Positions 7,327-13,135 of a stretch of 32,870 nt of DNA are shown piece after piece; position 1 is the stretch's first letter, and every line of letters starts with the position of its first letter. The stretch lies in contig DBWR01000051.1 of assembly GCA_002309305.1 (NCBI GenBank), positions 3,796 to 36,665 of the forward strand. The letters run 5' to 3'. The position numbers and the translations under genes are program-made. Source of the DNA: Treponema sp. UBA1233. GTDB lineage: Bacteria; Spirochaetota; Spirochaetia; Treponematales; Treponemataceae. The notes under the pieces are model-generated. The model ran no database searches. It saw only the letters and a program-made list of their open reading frames with translations, and was not told where the DNA came from.

Positions 7327-8243
7327 TCCTGGTGTAAAGTCACTTCGCCGGTAAAAAGCCGTTTAATTGAACCGTCCTCACATTCAACTTCAAGTTCAGC
7401 ATTATCAGTTATGCCAAGTACTCTTGCATAATATGAACTTTTATCCTGACCGATGATTGGGGTTACCCTTACGGTTTTTCCATCCAAATAGGAGCGGGCC
7501 TTGTATCCCATAACCACAAGAGGCCAGGTTTCGCAAGCAGAGTCCAAAAAACTAAAGCAGTTGAAAATGATTTTTGCCAGAAGCTTAGCACGTGAACAGG
7601 TTTTGCCCCCGGTTGAATCAAATATTCCGCCGGCAGATGCCTTTATTTCTTCCGGCAGATCAGATTCCTGTGTCTTGAGGTTTATTCCTATTCCAATAAC
7701 CAGTGCCTGTACTGAATTTGCATTTGCGGGACAATAACCTTCGCTTAAGATTCCGCATACTTTTTTATCGCCGACATAAACATCGTTCACCCATTTGATG
7801 GAAGGCTTTATGTCAAACAGTTTTTCCACCGCCATGGAAACTGCAAGCGCACATGGAACAGTATAATATGCCGCATCAAAGGACTGGACGGAGGATTGCC
7901 CGGAGGATCGTGTCTGAGGAATGTAGATGAATGAAAAATAAATGCCGTTTTGGTCTGGGGAATAAAAGGAGCGTGAAAGCCTTCCGTAACCTGAAGTCTG
8001 GGAAGCGGATGCAAGTATCGTTTTGTTCAGCCTGTTTCCGTCGTCCGTAAGGTTTCCGTCAGCGTCTAAAAGAGGTCCCGCCTCATCCAAAAGGGCCTTT
8101 AATCTTGTGTTGGTTGAATCCACTGTTTGGGCAATAAAGACTTTTTCACGTTCAAGTTGAATTATGCCCTTGCTTTCTTCCTCAAAGTAATTGAAAAATG
8201 AGTCAATGTTAAAATCCGGTGCGCTTGATTCTGTAAGGTTCAT
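7323..8243 (-). CDS. birA: Biotin--[acetyl-CoA-carboxylase] ligase (biotin protein ligase), no DNA-binding domain
   Basis: A 306-residue enzyme expected to make biotinyl-AMP and attach biotin to carboxylase/decarboxylase carrier domains in the cytoplasm. Diagnostic motifs are the biotinyl-AMP loop GYGRLSR (residues 85-91, followed by FYSPDQNGIYFS) and KWVNDVYVGDKKVCGILSE (from K150), with K150 corresponding to the key lysine of the KWPND motif. The N-terminal winged-helix repressor domain of E. coli BirA is absent, so it should be a ligase only, not a repressor. It is the last gene of the luxS / DUF1538 / PII operon: its ATG overlaps the stop of the PII gene as ATGA (8240-8243), with GGAAG 3 bases upstream. 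Its stop shares bases with the stop of the convergent HDOD gene. Confidence 0.92.
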   Translation of the reverse strand: MNLTESSAPDFNIDSFFNYFEEESKGIIQLEREKVFIAQTVDSTNTRLKALLDEAGPLLDADGNLTDDGNRLNKTILASASQTSGYGRLSRSFYSPDQNGIYFSFIYIPQTRSSGQSSVQSFDAAYYTVPCALAVSMAVEKLFDIKPSIKWVNDVYVGDKKVCGILSEGYCPANANSVQALVIGIGINLKTQESDLPEEIKASAGGIFDSTGGKTCSRAKLLAKIIFNCFSFLDSACETWPLVVMGYKARSYLDGKTVRVTPIIGQDKSSYYARVLGITDNAELEVECEDGSIKRLFTGEVTLHQD

Positions 8244-8887
8244 TTTCTTCCGAGCGGTTCAAATGATTCTGCGGGTAAGGTGTACACGATTCCGCTTCCT
8301 GGTTCAGAAAGACATTCCAGGTTTTGTATTGCGTTCATCACCTTGTCCTTGTTTGAATGTTCCACGACGATAATCAGCATTTCCTTTTCGGGGACTATGT
8401 GCATGCCAAAAAAGCGTTCATCATCCTCGCGTGCGGTTCCACGGGCGTTGATTACGGTTCCTCCACCGGCACCGGCCTTTCTTGCGGCATCCATTACGTC
8501 GTCGGCAAATCCCCTGTTTACAATTACGTTTATGACATCATGCGTGAAATTCTGGTTCATGTTCAATTCTCCTTTTTCCAGTGCAAGTTCTTCCTTCCTG
8601 AGCAGCGAATCCGCACCCACGGTAAAAATGCATCCGGTATGTTTCTTTTCGTTGGACAGCCCCTGAATGATGCTGTTCCTTATTTTGCTTTCCTGACTGC
8701 GCTGGCATACGATGTAGACCACATCCTTTACGCTGTCAATTCCCAGAGCGGCCACAATGGAGTTGGAGCTTATTCCCCGCCCCTTGAGTGTGGTACCGCC
8801 AAAACTTCCGGCCCTGACGGCAGAGTCGGTGACAAGTTCCTGCTTTCCGTGTGAAACTATGGACACAATTAAAACAAAATCTGTCAT
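8240..8887 (-). CDS. Tandem (two-domain) PII-like signalling protein
   Basis: A 215-residue protein made of two PII-like halves. The first (about residues 1-105) has the signature GSFGGTTLKGRGISS (28-42) and a following strand DVVYIVCQRSQESKI. The second (about 113-215) has GAGGGTVINARGTAR (139-153) and FFGMHIVPEKEMLIIVVEH, the standard PII core with the conserved PEKE-type strand. A short linker joins them. PII proteins are normally single-domain trimers that bind ATP/ADP and control transporters or enzymes by their T-loop. A fused pair would give six domains per three chains, or an intramolecular pseudo-dimer. It lies directly between the DUF1538 membrane protein gene (4-base ATGA overlap at 8884-8887) and birA (4-base overlap), so the membrane protein is the obvious partner. 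Ligand is unknown. Confidence 0.8.
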   Translation of the reverse strand: MTDFVLIVSIVSHGKQELVTDSAVRAGSFGGTTLKGRGISSNSIVAALGIDSVKDVVYIVCQRSQESKIRNSIIQGLSNEKKHTGCIFTVGADSLLRKEELALEKGELNMNQNFTHDVINVIVNRGFADDVMDAARKAGAGGGTVINARGTAREDDERFFGMHIVPEKEMLIIVVEHSNKDKVMNAIQNLECLSEPGSGIVYTLPAESFEPLGRK

Positions 8888-10398
8888 GCTGCCCCCGTTT
8901 TCTTAAGCTTGCGCAATTTGAATTTATATGTGATTCCCAAAACCTGAATTGCAATCAGAGGCGTCATGGCAACCAGAGCTATAACACCAAAGGCATCGGT
9001 AACAGGATTTCCTCCAGAGGCACTTGAGGCACCCAGCGTAAACGACAGGATGAAGGTGCTGGTCATGGGACCGCTTGCAACTCCACCCGAGTCAAAGGCA
9101 ACCGCCGTAAACATGGGAGGACAGAAAAACGACAGTGCAAGGGCAATGGCATAACCCGGAATTAAAATGAACCACAGGTTAAAGCCCAAAAGCCCGCGTA
9201 CGACACTAAGTGAAACGGAAACCGCCACACCCGCAGACAGGGCAGTGAGCATGGCCCTACGGCTGATGTTACCACTGGAAAGGTCTTCCACCTGTTCCGT
9301 CAAAACCCACACGGCAGGTTCGGCACACACGACTATGGCACCAAAAAGAAGGGCCGCCAAAATCAGCAGAACCGTGTATCCGGAAAATCCACCCTGAGCA
9401 AGAGAACCCAATTTTTGACCGAGTTCCTGACCAGCATCCATAAAGCCGCCGTTCACACCAAGAAGAAAAAGTGACAGTCCCACAAAACTATAGGCAAGAC
9501 CAATTACAGTCCTTCGAATCTGACCCTTTGGAAGCTTGAGCAATGTAATCTGAAAAACAGCAAACATCACAAGGAGGGGAAGCAGTGCAAGTGAAACTTC
9601 CTTCAGCACATGTGGAATCAGGGAAAAGAATTTATGTGCAATTCCACCGATTTCTTCCACCGCCGCATCCGTAAGCTCTGCCTGAGCATCTGTACTGCTT
9701 GAGTTAAAGAGCCCGTACACGCACACCGCCGCAATAGGTCCAATAGAGGCAATTCCCGTCAGACCGAAAGAATCCTCATTGCTGTCATGCCTGTTGTTCT
9801 TGTCACCTGAACGAACCGCCGCAACACCCACACCCAATGCCATGATGAACGGAACTGTCATGGGGCCTGTAGTAGCCCCCCCGGAATCAAATGCCACGGC
9901 TTGATATTCCTTTGGACACAGGAACGCAAGTGCAAACAGAAGGATGTATGCAATGATTAGTACCACGGACAGAGGCCAGTTGAGCATAGTGCGCAAAAGA
10001 CCCAGCGTCATGAAAAGTGCCACACCGGAAGCAATCATGATGACCATGCCCCACCGGTTTACGGAAGAAACAACCTTTTGAATCTGAGCCGTAAGCACCT
10101 GCACGTCGGGTTCCGCCACAGTTACCATAAAACCGATAACAAAGGATGCCCCAAGCAAAAGTAGCAGGTTGCGTTTTGAGGTAAGGGCTGATCCGATTTT
10201 TTCTCCAATGGGAAGGATGCCTATGTCAACACCCTGCAAAAAGAGCGTAAGTCCCAGCATCAAAAGAATGCCCCCGATTACAAAGCGGACAAGCAGCTGT
10301 GCCCCAAGAGGAGCCACAGTAAGCCCCAGAAGAAGGACCAGTGCCATAATCGGAAGTACGGATAAAACTGTTTCTTTAAGTTTGACAAGAAGGTTCAT
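8884..10398 (-). CDS. DUF1538 family membrane protein with an internal tandem duplication
   Basis: A 504-residue polytopic membrane protein that I recognise as DUF1538. It is internally duplicated with an offset of about 265 residues: AEPDVQVLTAQI (95-106) matches AEPAVWVLTEQV (359-370), and AVAFDSGGATTGPM (167-180) matches AVAFDSGGVASGPM (432-445); each is preceded by a Cys-Pro pair (161-162 and 426-427). D171 and D436 and the adjacent Gly-Gly pairs are good candidates for a substrate or ion path. DUF1538 proteins are thought to be transporters regulated by PII-like proteins, but no substrate is established to my knowledge. The gene starts 9 bases after luxS with no clear Shine-Dalgarno, suggesting translational coupling, and overlaps the two-domain PII gene by 4 bases. 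Confidence 0.85.
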   Translation of the reverse strand: MNLLVKLKETVLSVLPIMALVLLLGLTVAPLGAQLLVRFVIGGILLMLGLTLFLQGVDIGILPIGEKIGSALTSKRNLLLLLGASFVIGFMVTVAEPDVQVLTAQIQKVVSSVNRWGMVIMIASGVALFMTLGLLRTMLNWPLSVVLIIAYILLFALAFLCPKEYQAVAFDSGGATTGPMTVPFIMALGVGVAAVRSGDKNNRHDSNEDSFGLTGIASIGPIAAVCVYGLFNSSSTDAQAELTDAAVEEIGGIAHKFFSLIPHVLKEVSLALLPLLVMFAVFQITLLKLPKGQIRRTVIGLAYSFVGLSLFLLGVNGGFMDAGQELGQKLGSLAQGGFSGYTVLLILAALLFGAIVVCAEPAVWVLTEQVEDLSSGNISRRAMLTALSAGVAVSVSLSVVRGLLGFNLWFILIPGYAIALALSFFCPPMFTAVAFDSGGVASGPMTSTFILSFTLGASSASGGNPVTDAFGVIALVAMTPLIAIQVLGITYKFKLRKLKKTGAA

Positions 10399-10407
10399 TC
10401 AGCAGGA

Positions 10408-10890
10408 TTATTTGTAGCAGTTCCAGCCGTATTTTGTAATCCCGTCAACCCATTTCTGGGCAAGGGCCTTTGCCGTCTCCAGATCATGGTCGCGGTAATT
10501 TCCACATTCAACTTCGGTAGCGGCAGGAATCTCCCTGTCCCAGACGGCCACCTTGGAAAGCACGTTTACAAAATGTTTTGCCACAGGTTCCTCGTCCAAA
10601 TCGCCCCAGACGGTAAAATAAAAGCCTGTCCTGCATCCCATGGGACTAAAGTCAATTACACCCGGCATTTCGTCGCGGATATATTCTGCAACCAGATGTT
10701 CCAGAGTATGAATTGCACCCGTCGGCATGAATTCCTTGTTGGGCTGGCAAAAGCGAATGTCAAATTTGGTTACGACATCTCCCTTTTCACCCACCTTTTT
10801 AGAAGCCACCCTGACAAACGGAGCGGTAACCTTTGTATGATCCAGATTGAAACTTTCAACATTGTATTTTTTGTCTGCACTTTCTGCCAT
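10408..10890 (-). CDS. luxS: S-ribosylhomocysteine lyase
   Basis: A 160-residue LuxS that should cleave S-ribosylhomocysteine to homocysteine and DPD (the AI-2 precursor) in the activated methyl cycle. The metal ligands are visible: H61 and H65 in HTLEHLVAEY, and C129 in ECGNYRDHDL. The catalytic residues E64 and C86 (FSPMGCRTGFY) are also present, and the length is normal for the family. The ATG is preceded by GAGGTG 5 bases upstream. It is the first gene of a run with the DUF1538 protein, tandem PII protein and birA. No Pfs/MTAN gene is in the window. AI-2 production is possible, but metabolic recycling alone would explain the gene. Confidence 0.97.
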   Translation of the reverse strand: MAESADKKYNVESFNLDHTKVTAPFVRVASKKVGEKGDVVTKFDIRFCQPNKEFMPTGAIHTLEHLVAEYIRDEMPGVIDFSPMGCRTGFYFTVWGDLDEEPVAKHFVNVLSKVAVWDREIPAATEVECGNYRDHDLETAKALAQKWVDGITKYGWNCYK

Positions 10891-10908
10891 ATTACACCTC
10901 GTCCCCCA

Positions 10909-10937
10909 ATTCTAACCTTTTTATATCAAATAGTCGA
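10909..10937 (-). promoter_or_regulatory. Promoter of the luxS operon
   Basis: Minus-strand TCGACT (10932-10937) and TAGAAT (10909-10914) are 17 bases apart, placing the transcript start near 10902 and giving a leader of about 12 bases that includes GAGGTG. Confidence 0.5.
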
Positions 10938-10954
10938 GGGGAAGTTGAGAGTCT

Positions 10955-10974
10955 AATTAAGAATTAAGAATGCA
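10955..10974 (+). repeat. Left copy of a 20-bp direct repeat flanking the MGMT-family gene
   Basis: AATTAAGAATTAAGAATGCA at 10955-10974 is repeated exactly at 11481-11500. Both copies lie in AT-rich sequence built from short GAATTA-like units and flank the MGMT-family gene with its promoter. Confidence 0.85.
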
Positions 10975-11009
10975 GAATTAAGAATTACTAATTGTGAATT
11001 ATCAAATTA

Positions 11010-11044
11010 TGAATTATGCATTATGAATTATGCATTATGAATTA
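11010..11044 (+). repeat. 14-bp tandem repeat (2.5 copies)
   Basis: The unit TGAATTATGCATTA occurs at 11010-11023 and 11024-11037, followed by a half copy to 11044. It is part of a longer AT-rich stretch (about 10950-11047) between luxS and the MGMT-family gene with no coding content. Confidence 0.8.
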
Positions 11045-11071
11045 AAAGTTTGCCACTCCACAAAACATTCC

Positions 11072-11100
11072 TTGACCAAATCTCACTCTGCCCCTATACT
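11072..11100 (+). promoter_or_regulatory. Promoter of the MGMT-family gene
   Basis: TTGACC (11072-11077) and TATACT (11095-11100) with a 17-base spacer are near consensus. The transcript would start near 11107, about 32 bases before the ATG. Confidence 0.7.
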
Positions 11101-11138
11101 GAAGCTACATTCTGAATTCAAGCAGGTAAAAAATCAGC

Positions 11139-11486
11139 ATGAACGAAAATCTTGCGGAAAAAATATATCGGGCGGTTCGGCTCATTCCATCCGGAAAAGT
11201 TGCGACATATTCTCAAATAGCGGCTCTTGCAGGGAACTGTAACCTGCGCCGTTACGTCGGAAACGTGCTGCATCAAAATCCAGACAACACCATAACCCCG
11301 TGCCACCGTGTCGTAAACGCAAAGGGATATTGCTCAGGAAGCTTTGCATTCGGAGGCCCCCTGGTCCAGCAAGAAAAGCTTGAGGCGGAAGGTGTCGCCT
11401 TTACAAATGGCCACGTGGACATGGAGCGCTTCTGCATCAACGGGGATGATTTTGAAGCCATGAGCTTGGAGATGAAGGATAATTAA
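11139..11486 (+). CDS. Short MGMT-family (methylated-DNA--protein-cysteine methyltransferase-like) protein
   Basis: A 115-residue protein containing only the DNA-binding/active-site domain of the O6-alkylguanine-DNA alkyltransferase family. The acceptor motif PCHRVV is intact, with C55 as the expected alkyl acceptor; true alkyltransferase-like (ATL) proteins have Trp or Ala here, so this one could still be catalytic. An N-terminal PSGKVATYSQIAALAG helix-turn-helix segment is also typical. The N-terminal Ada/Ogt domain is absent. The ribosome binding site is weak (AGG about 13 bases upstream), but the promoter is good. The gene lies between two exact copies of a 20-bp AT-rich repeat; the right copy (11481-11500) overlaps the stop codon. 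That context suggests a recently acquired or rearranged unit. Repair of alkylated bases is the likely role. Confidence 0.85.
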   Translation: MNENLAEKIYRAVRLIPSGKVATYSQIAALAGNCNLRRYVGNVLHQNPDNTITPCHRVVNAKGYCSGSFAFGGPLVQQEKLEAEGVAFTNGHVDMERFCINGDDFEAMSLEMKDN

Positions 11487-11500
11487 GAATTAAGAATGCA
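11481..11500 (+). repeat. Right copy of the 20-bp direct repeat, overlapping the MGMT stop codon
   Basis: Exact second copy of the 20-mer at 10955-10974. Its first bases contain the TAA stop (11484-11486) of the MGMT-family gene; degenerate GAATTA-type units continue to about 11535. Confidence 0.85.
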
Positions 11501-11543
11501 TAATTCAGAATTAGAAATGCGGAATTTTTGAATTGAGATAACC

Positions 11544-11656
11544 TGGCGATTTTGTGATTTTTAGTGCTTGCAAACATGGCGATTTTGTGATATTATAGCA
11601 CTACAAACATGGCGATTTTGTGATAATTGACCATCTGGAACTTGGCGATTTTGTGG
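11544..11656 (+). repeat. Four direct repeats at exact 33-bp spacing before the ATPase-DUF4143 gene
   Basis: TGGCGATTTTGTGA starts at 11544, 11577, 11610 and 11643; the last copy differs only in its final base. The spacing is 33 bases each time, close to three helical turns, so all copies face the same side of the DNA. Copies 2 and 3 share a longer core (CAAACATGGCGATTTTGTGA). The sequence between copies is not conserved. The array ends 17 bases before the likely ATG at 11674. Confidence 0.9.
11568..11596 (+). promoter_or_regulatory. Promoter of the ATPase-DUF4143 gene, with a repeat copy as its spacer
   Basis: TTGCAA (11568-11573) and TATTAT (11591-11596) are 17 bases apart. The second 14-bp repeat (11577-11590) lies wholly within the spacer and touches the -10 box. 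A protein bound there would block RNA polymerase, and copies 1, 3 and 4 would flank it in phase. The promoter boxes are 4/6 and 5/6 matches. Confidence 0.5.
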
Positions 11657-11673
11657 GAACAAAGGGAGACGAC

Positions 11674-13032
11674 ATGGCAACGGTTTCATTAAAACGGAAA
11701 ATCAATGACGAATTGCTCAAGTGGAAGAAAGAATATGCCCCGGAATATGCCCTGTTCTTAAAGGGAGCAAGACGTGTGGGCAAAACCACAGTTGCAGAGG
11801 AATTCGGGAAGCGTGAATATAAATCTTTTGTGACCATCAACTTTCAGTCGACAAACGACACGATAAGGGATCTTTTTGTAAACAGCCTTTTGGATTTGGA
11901 TTATTTTTTTAACGTCATTCAGGCACAATATGGAGTCAAGCTTTATGAACGCAAGTCTCTTGTCATTCTGGATGAAATTCAACTTTATCCGCTGGCACGA
12001 CAGGCATTAAAAACGCTTCTTGCAGACGGAAGGTATGACTACATTGAAACAGGTTCTCTTGCCGGCATAAAGAAAAAAACTGAACGCTCTGAAATTTTAA
12101 TTCCGTCGGAGGAATATGCGCTGGAAATGTTTCCTCTTGATTTTGAAGAATTTTTATGGGCGATGGGTGACGAGATGACATTTCCCATCCTGAAAAAGCA
12201 TTATGAAACCCTTAAGCCTCTTGGCTCCCTTCACAAGGATGTCTTTAGGAAATTCAGGGAGTATATGTGTGTCGGTGGAATGCCGCAGTCCGTTGTAAAA
12301 TATATTCAGACAAAGGATTTTGAAAAGGTGGATTTCGTCAAAAAAGAAATTCTTGCCCTTTACAGAAACGACATTAAAAGCCAGCAGGAAGAAAACAGCA
12401 CTTACATCGGTAACATTCTGGACAACATTCCATCCGAACTGTCACGTCACGAAAGGGGGTATTCTTTCAGACTTTCTCATGTGGACAAAAATGCAAGATA
12501 CCGCGAATATTCAGGCTCACTCAACTGGCTGTCGGAAGCGATGATTGTAAATGTTGCAAGAAATGTCACGGATCCAAGTCCGGCACTAACCCTTAACATG
12601 GACGACGAGCGGTTCAAGTGTTACCTGTTGGATACCGGCCTGCTAATCAACTTGAGTTTTGGAGACGGCTCCTTTATGGACAATGAGTTTTACAAGGCAA
12701 TCCTAACGGACAGGCTTCACATCAACGAGGGAATGTTTGTTGAAAACATCGTTTCCCAATGCCTTAGAAGCAACGGCCACAAGAATCTCTTTTATATTGA
12801 ATACAACGACAACGGCAAACCGGTAATGGAAATCGACTTTTTAATCAGAAAGGATAACAAGGTCATTCCTATCGAAGCAAAATCAGGAAAAAGATCAGCA
12901 TTAAATTCGCTCAGGAATTTCAAGAAAAAATTCTCCAACAAAATAGGCCTTCAATATCTGCTTTGTGACGGAGACATAACCAGGGATGGAGAAATAATCT
13001 ACCTGCCTTATTATATGGCCACTGTGATGTGA
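11674..13032 (+). CDS. AAA-type ATPase with C-terminal DUF4143 (PD-(D/E)XK-like) domain
   Basis: A 452-residue protein read from the ATG at 11674, which has GGGAG 5 bases upstream; an in-frame ATG at 11620 lies inside the repeat array and lacks a ribosome binding site. Residues 31-39 are a Walker A motif (GARRVGKTT) and VILDEIQ (97-103, D100/E101) is Walker B, as in the AAA_14 group. The C-terminal domain carries EIDFLI...IPIEAKSG with D388, E401 and K403, the pattern of a PD-(D/E)XK nuclease fold, typical of DUF4143. Such ATPases are very widespread, patchily distributed and without settled function. The gene stands alone, on an AT-rich insertion-like segment between luxS and malQ, preceded by four phased repeats that probably bind a regulator, perhaps itself. 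Nuclease activity is only a possibility. Confidence 0.88.
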   Translation: MATVSLKRKINDELLKWKKEYAPEYALFLKGARRVGKTTVAEEFGKREYKSFVTINFQSTNDTIRDLFVNSLLDLDYFFNVIQAQYGVKLYERKSLVILDEIQLYPLARQALKTLLADGRYDYIETGSLAGIKKKTERSEILIPSEEYALEMFPLDFEEFLWAMGDEMTFPILKKHYETLKPLGSLHKDVFRKFREYMCVGGMPQSVVKYIQTKDFEKVDFVKKEILALYRNDIKSQQEENSTYIGNILDNIPSELSRHERGYSFRLSHVDKNARYREYSGSLNWLSEAMIVNVARNVTDPSPALTLNMDDERFKCYLLDTGLLINLSFGDGSFMDNEFYKAILTDRLHINEGMFVENIVSQCLRSNGHKNLFYIEYNDNGKPVMEIDFLIRKDNKVIPIEAKSGKRSALNSLRNFKKKFSNKIGLQYLLCDGDITRDGEIIYLPYYMATVM

Positions 13033-13061
13033 CCACTTTTTACAATCCTTAAATTATTCTG

Positions 13062-13084
13062 AAAAATGAAATTCTTCCATTTTT
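13062..13084 (+). terminator. Weak possible terminator after the ATPase gene
   Basis: AAAAATG (13062-13068) and CATTTTT (13078-13084) can pair as a 7-bp stem around a 9-base loop, continuing into a T tract. The stem is AT-rich, so efficiency is doubtful. Confidence 0.3.
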
Positions 13085-13109
13085 TTCTTTCCTTTTCCTT
13101 ATTATATGA

Positions 13110-13115
13110 TATAAT
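13110..13115 (+). promoter_or_regulatory. -10 box of the malQ/GH13 operon
   Basis: A perfect TATAAT at 13110-13115 would start transcription near 13122; AGGGA (13126-13130) lies 5 bases before the ATG. No good -35 box is seen at the usual distance (the region is T/C-rich), which could mean activator dependence. Confidence 0.45.
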
Positions 13116-13135
13116 ATAGGAACTCAGGGAATTGT

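Noticed and set aside
10486..10956. Antisense reading frame over luxS (156 codons)
   Set aside because: LuxS is unmistakable on the other strand and the antisense product has no recognisable features.
11544..11656. CRISPR-like array
   Set aside because: The repeat is only 14 bases (about 20 between two copies), the inter-repeat sequences are 19 bases, there are only four copies overlapping a promoter, and no cas gene is nearby.
11620..11673. Longer start for the ATPase-DUF4143 protein
   Set aside because: The extra 18 residues are encoded by the repeat array and have no ribosome binding site, while GGGAG stands just before the ATG at 11674.
10950..13032. Insertion sequence or integrase-borne island
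   Set aside because: No transposase, integrase or terminal inverted repeats were found; only direct AT-rich repeats support transfer.
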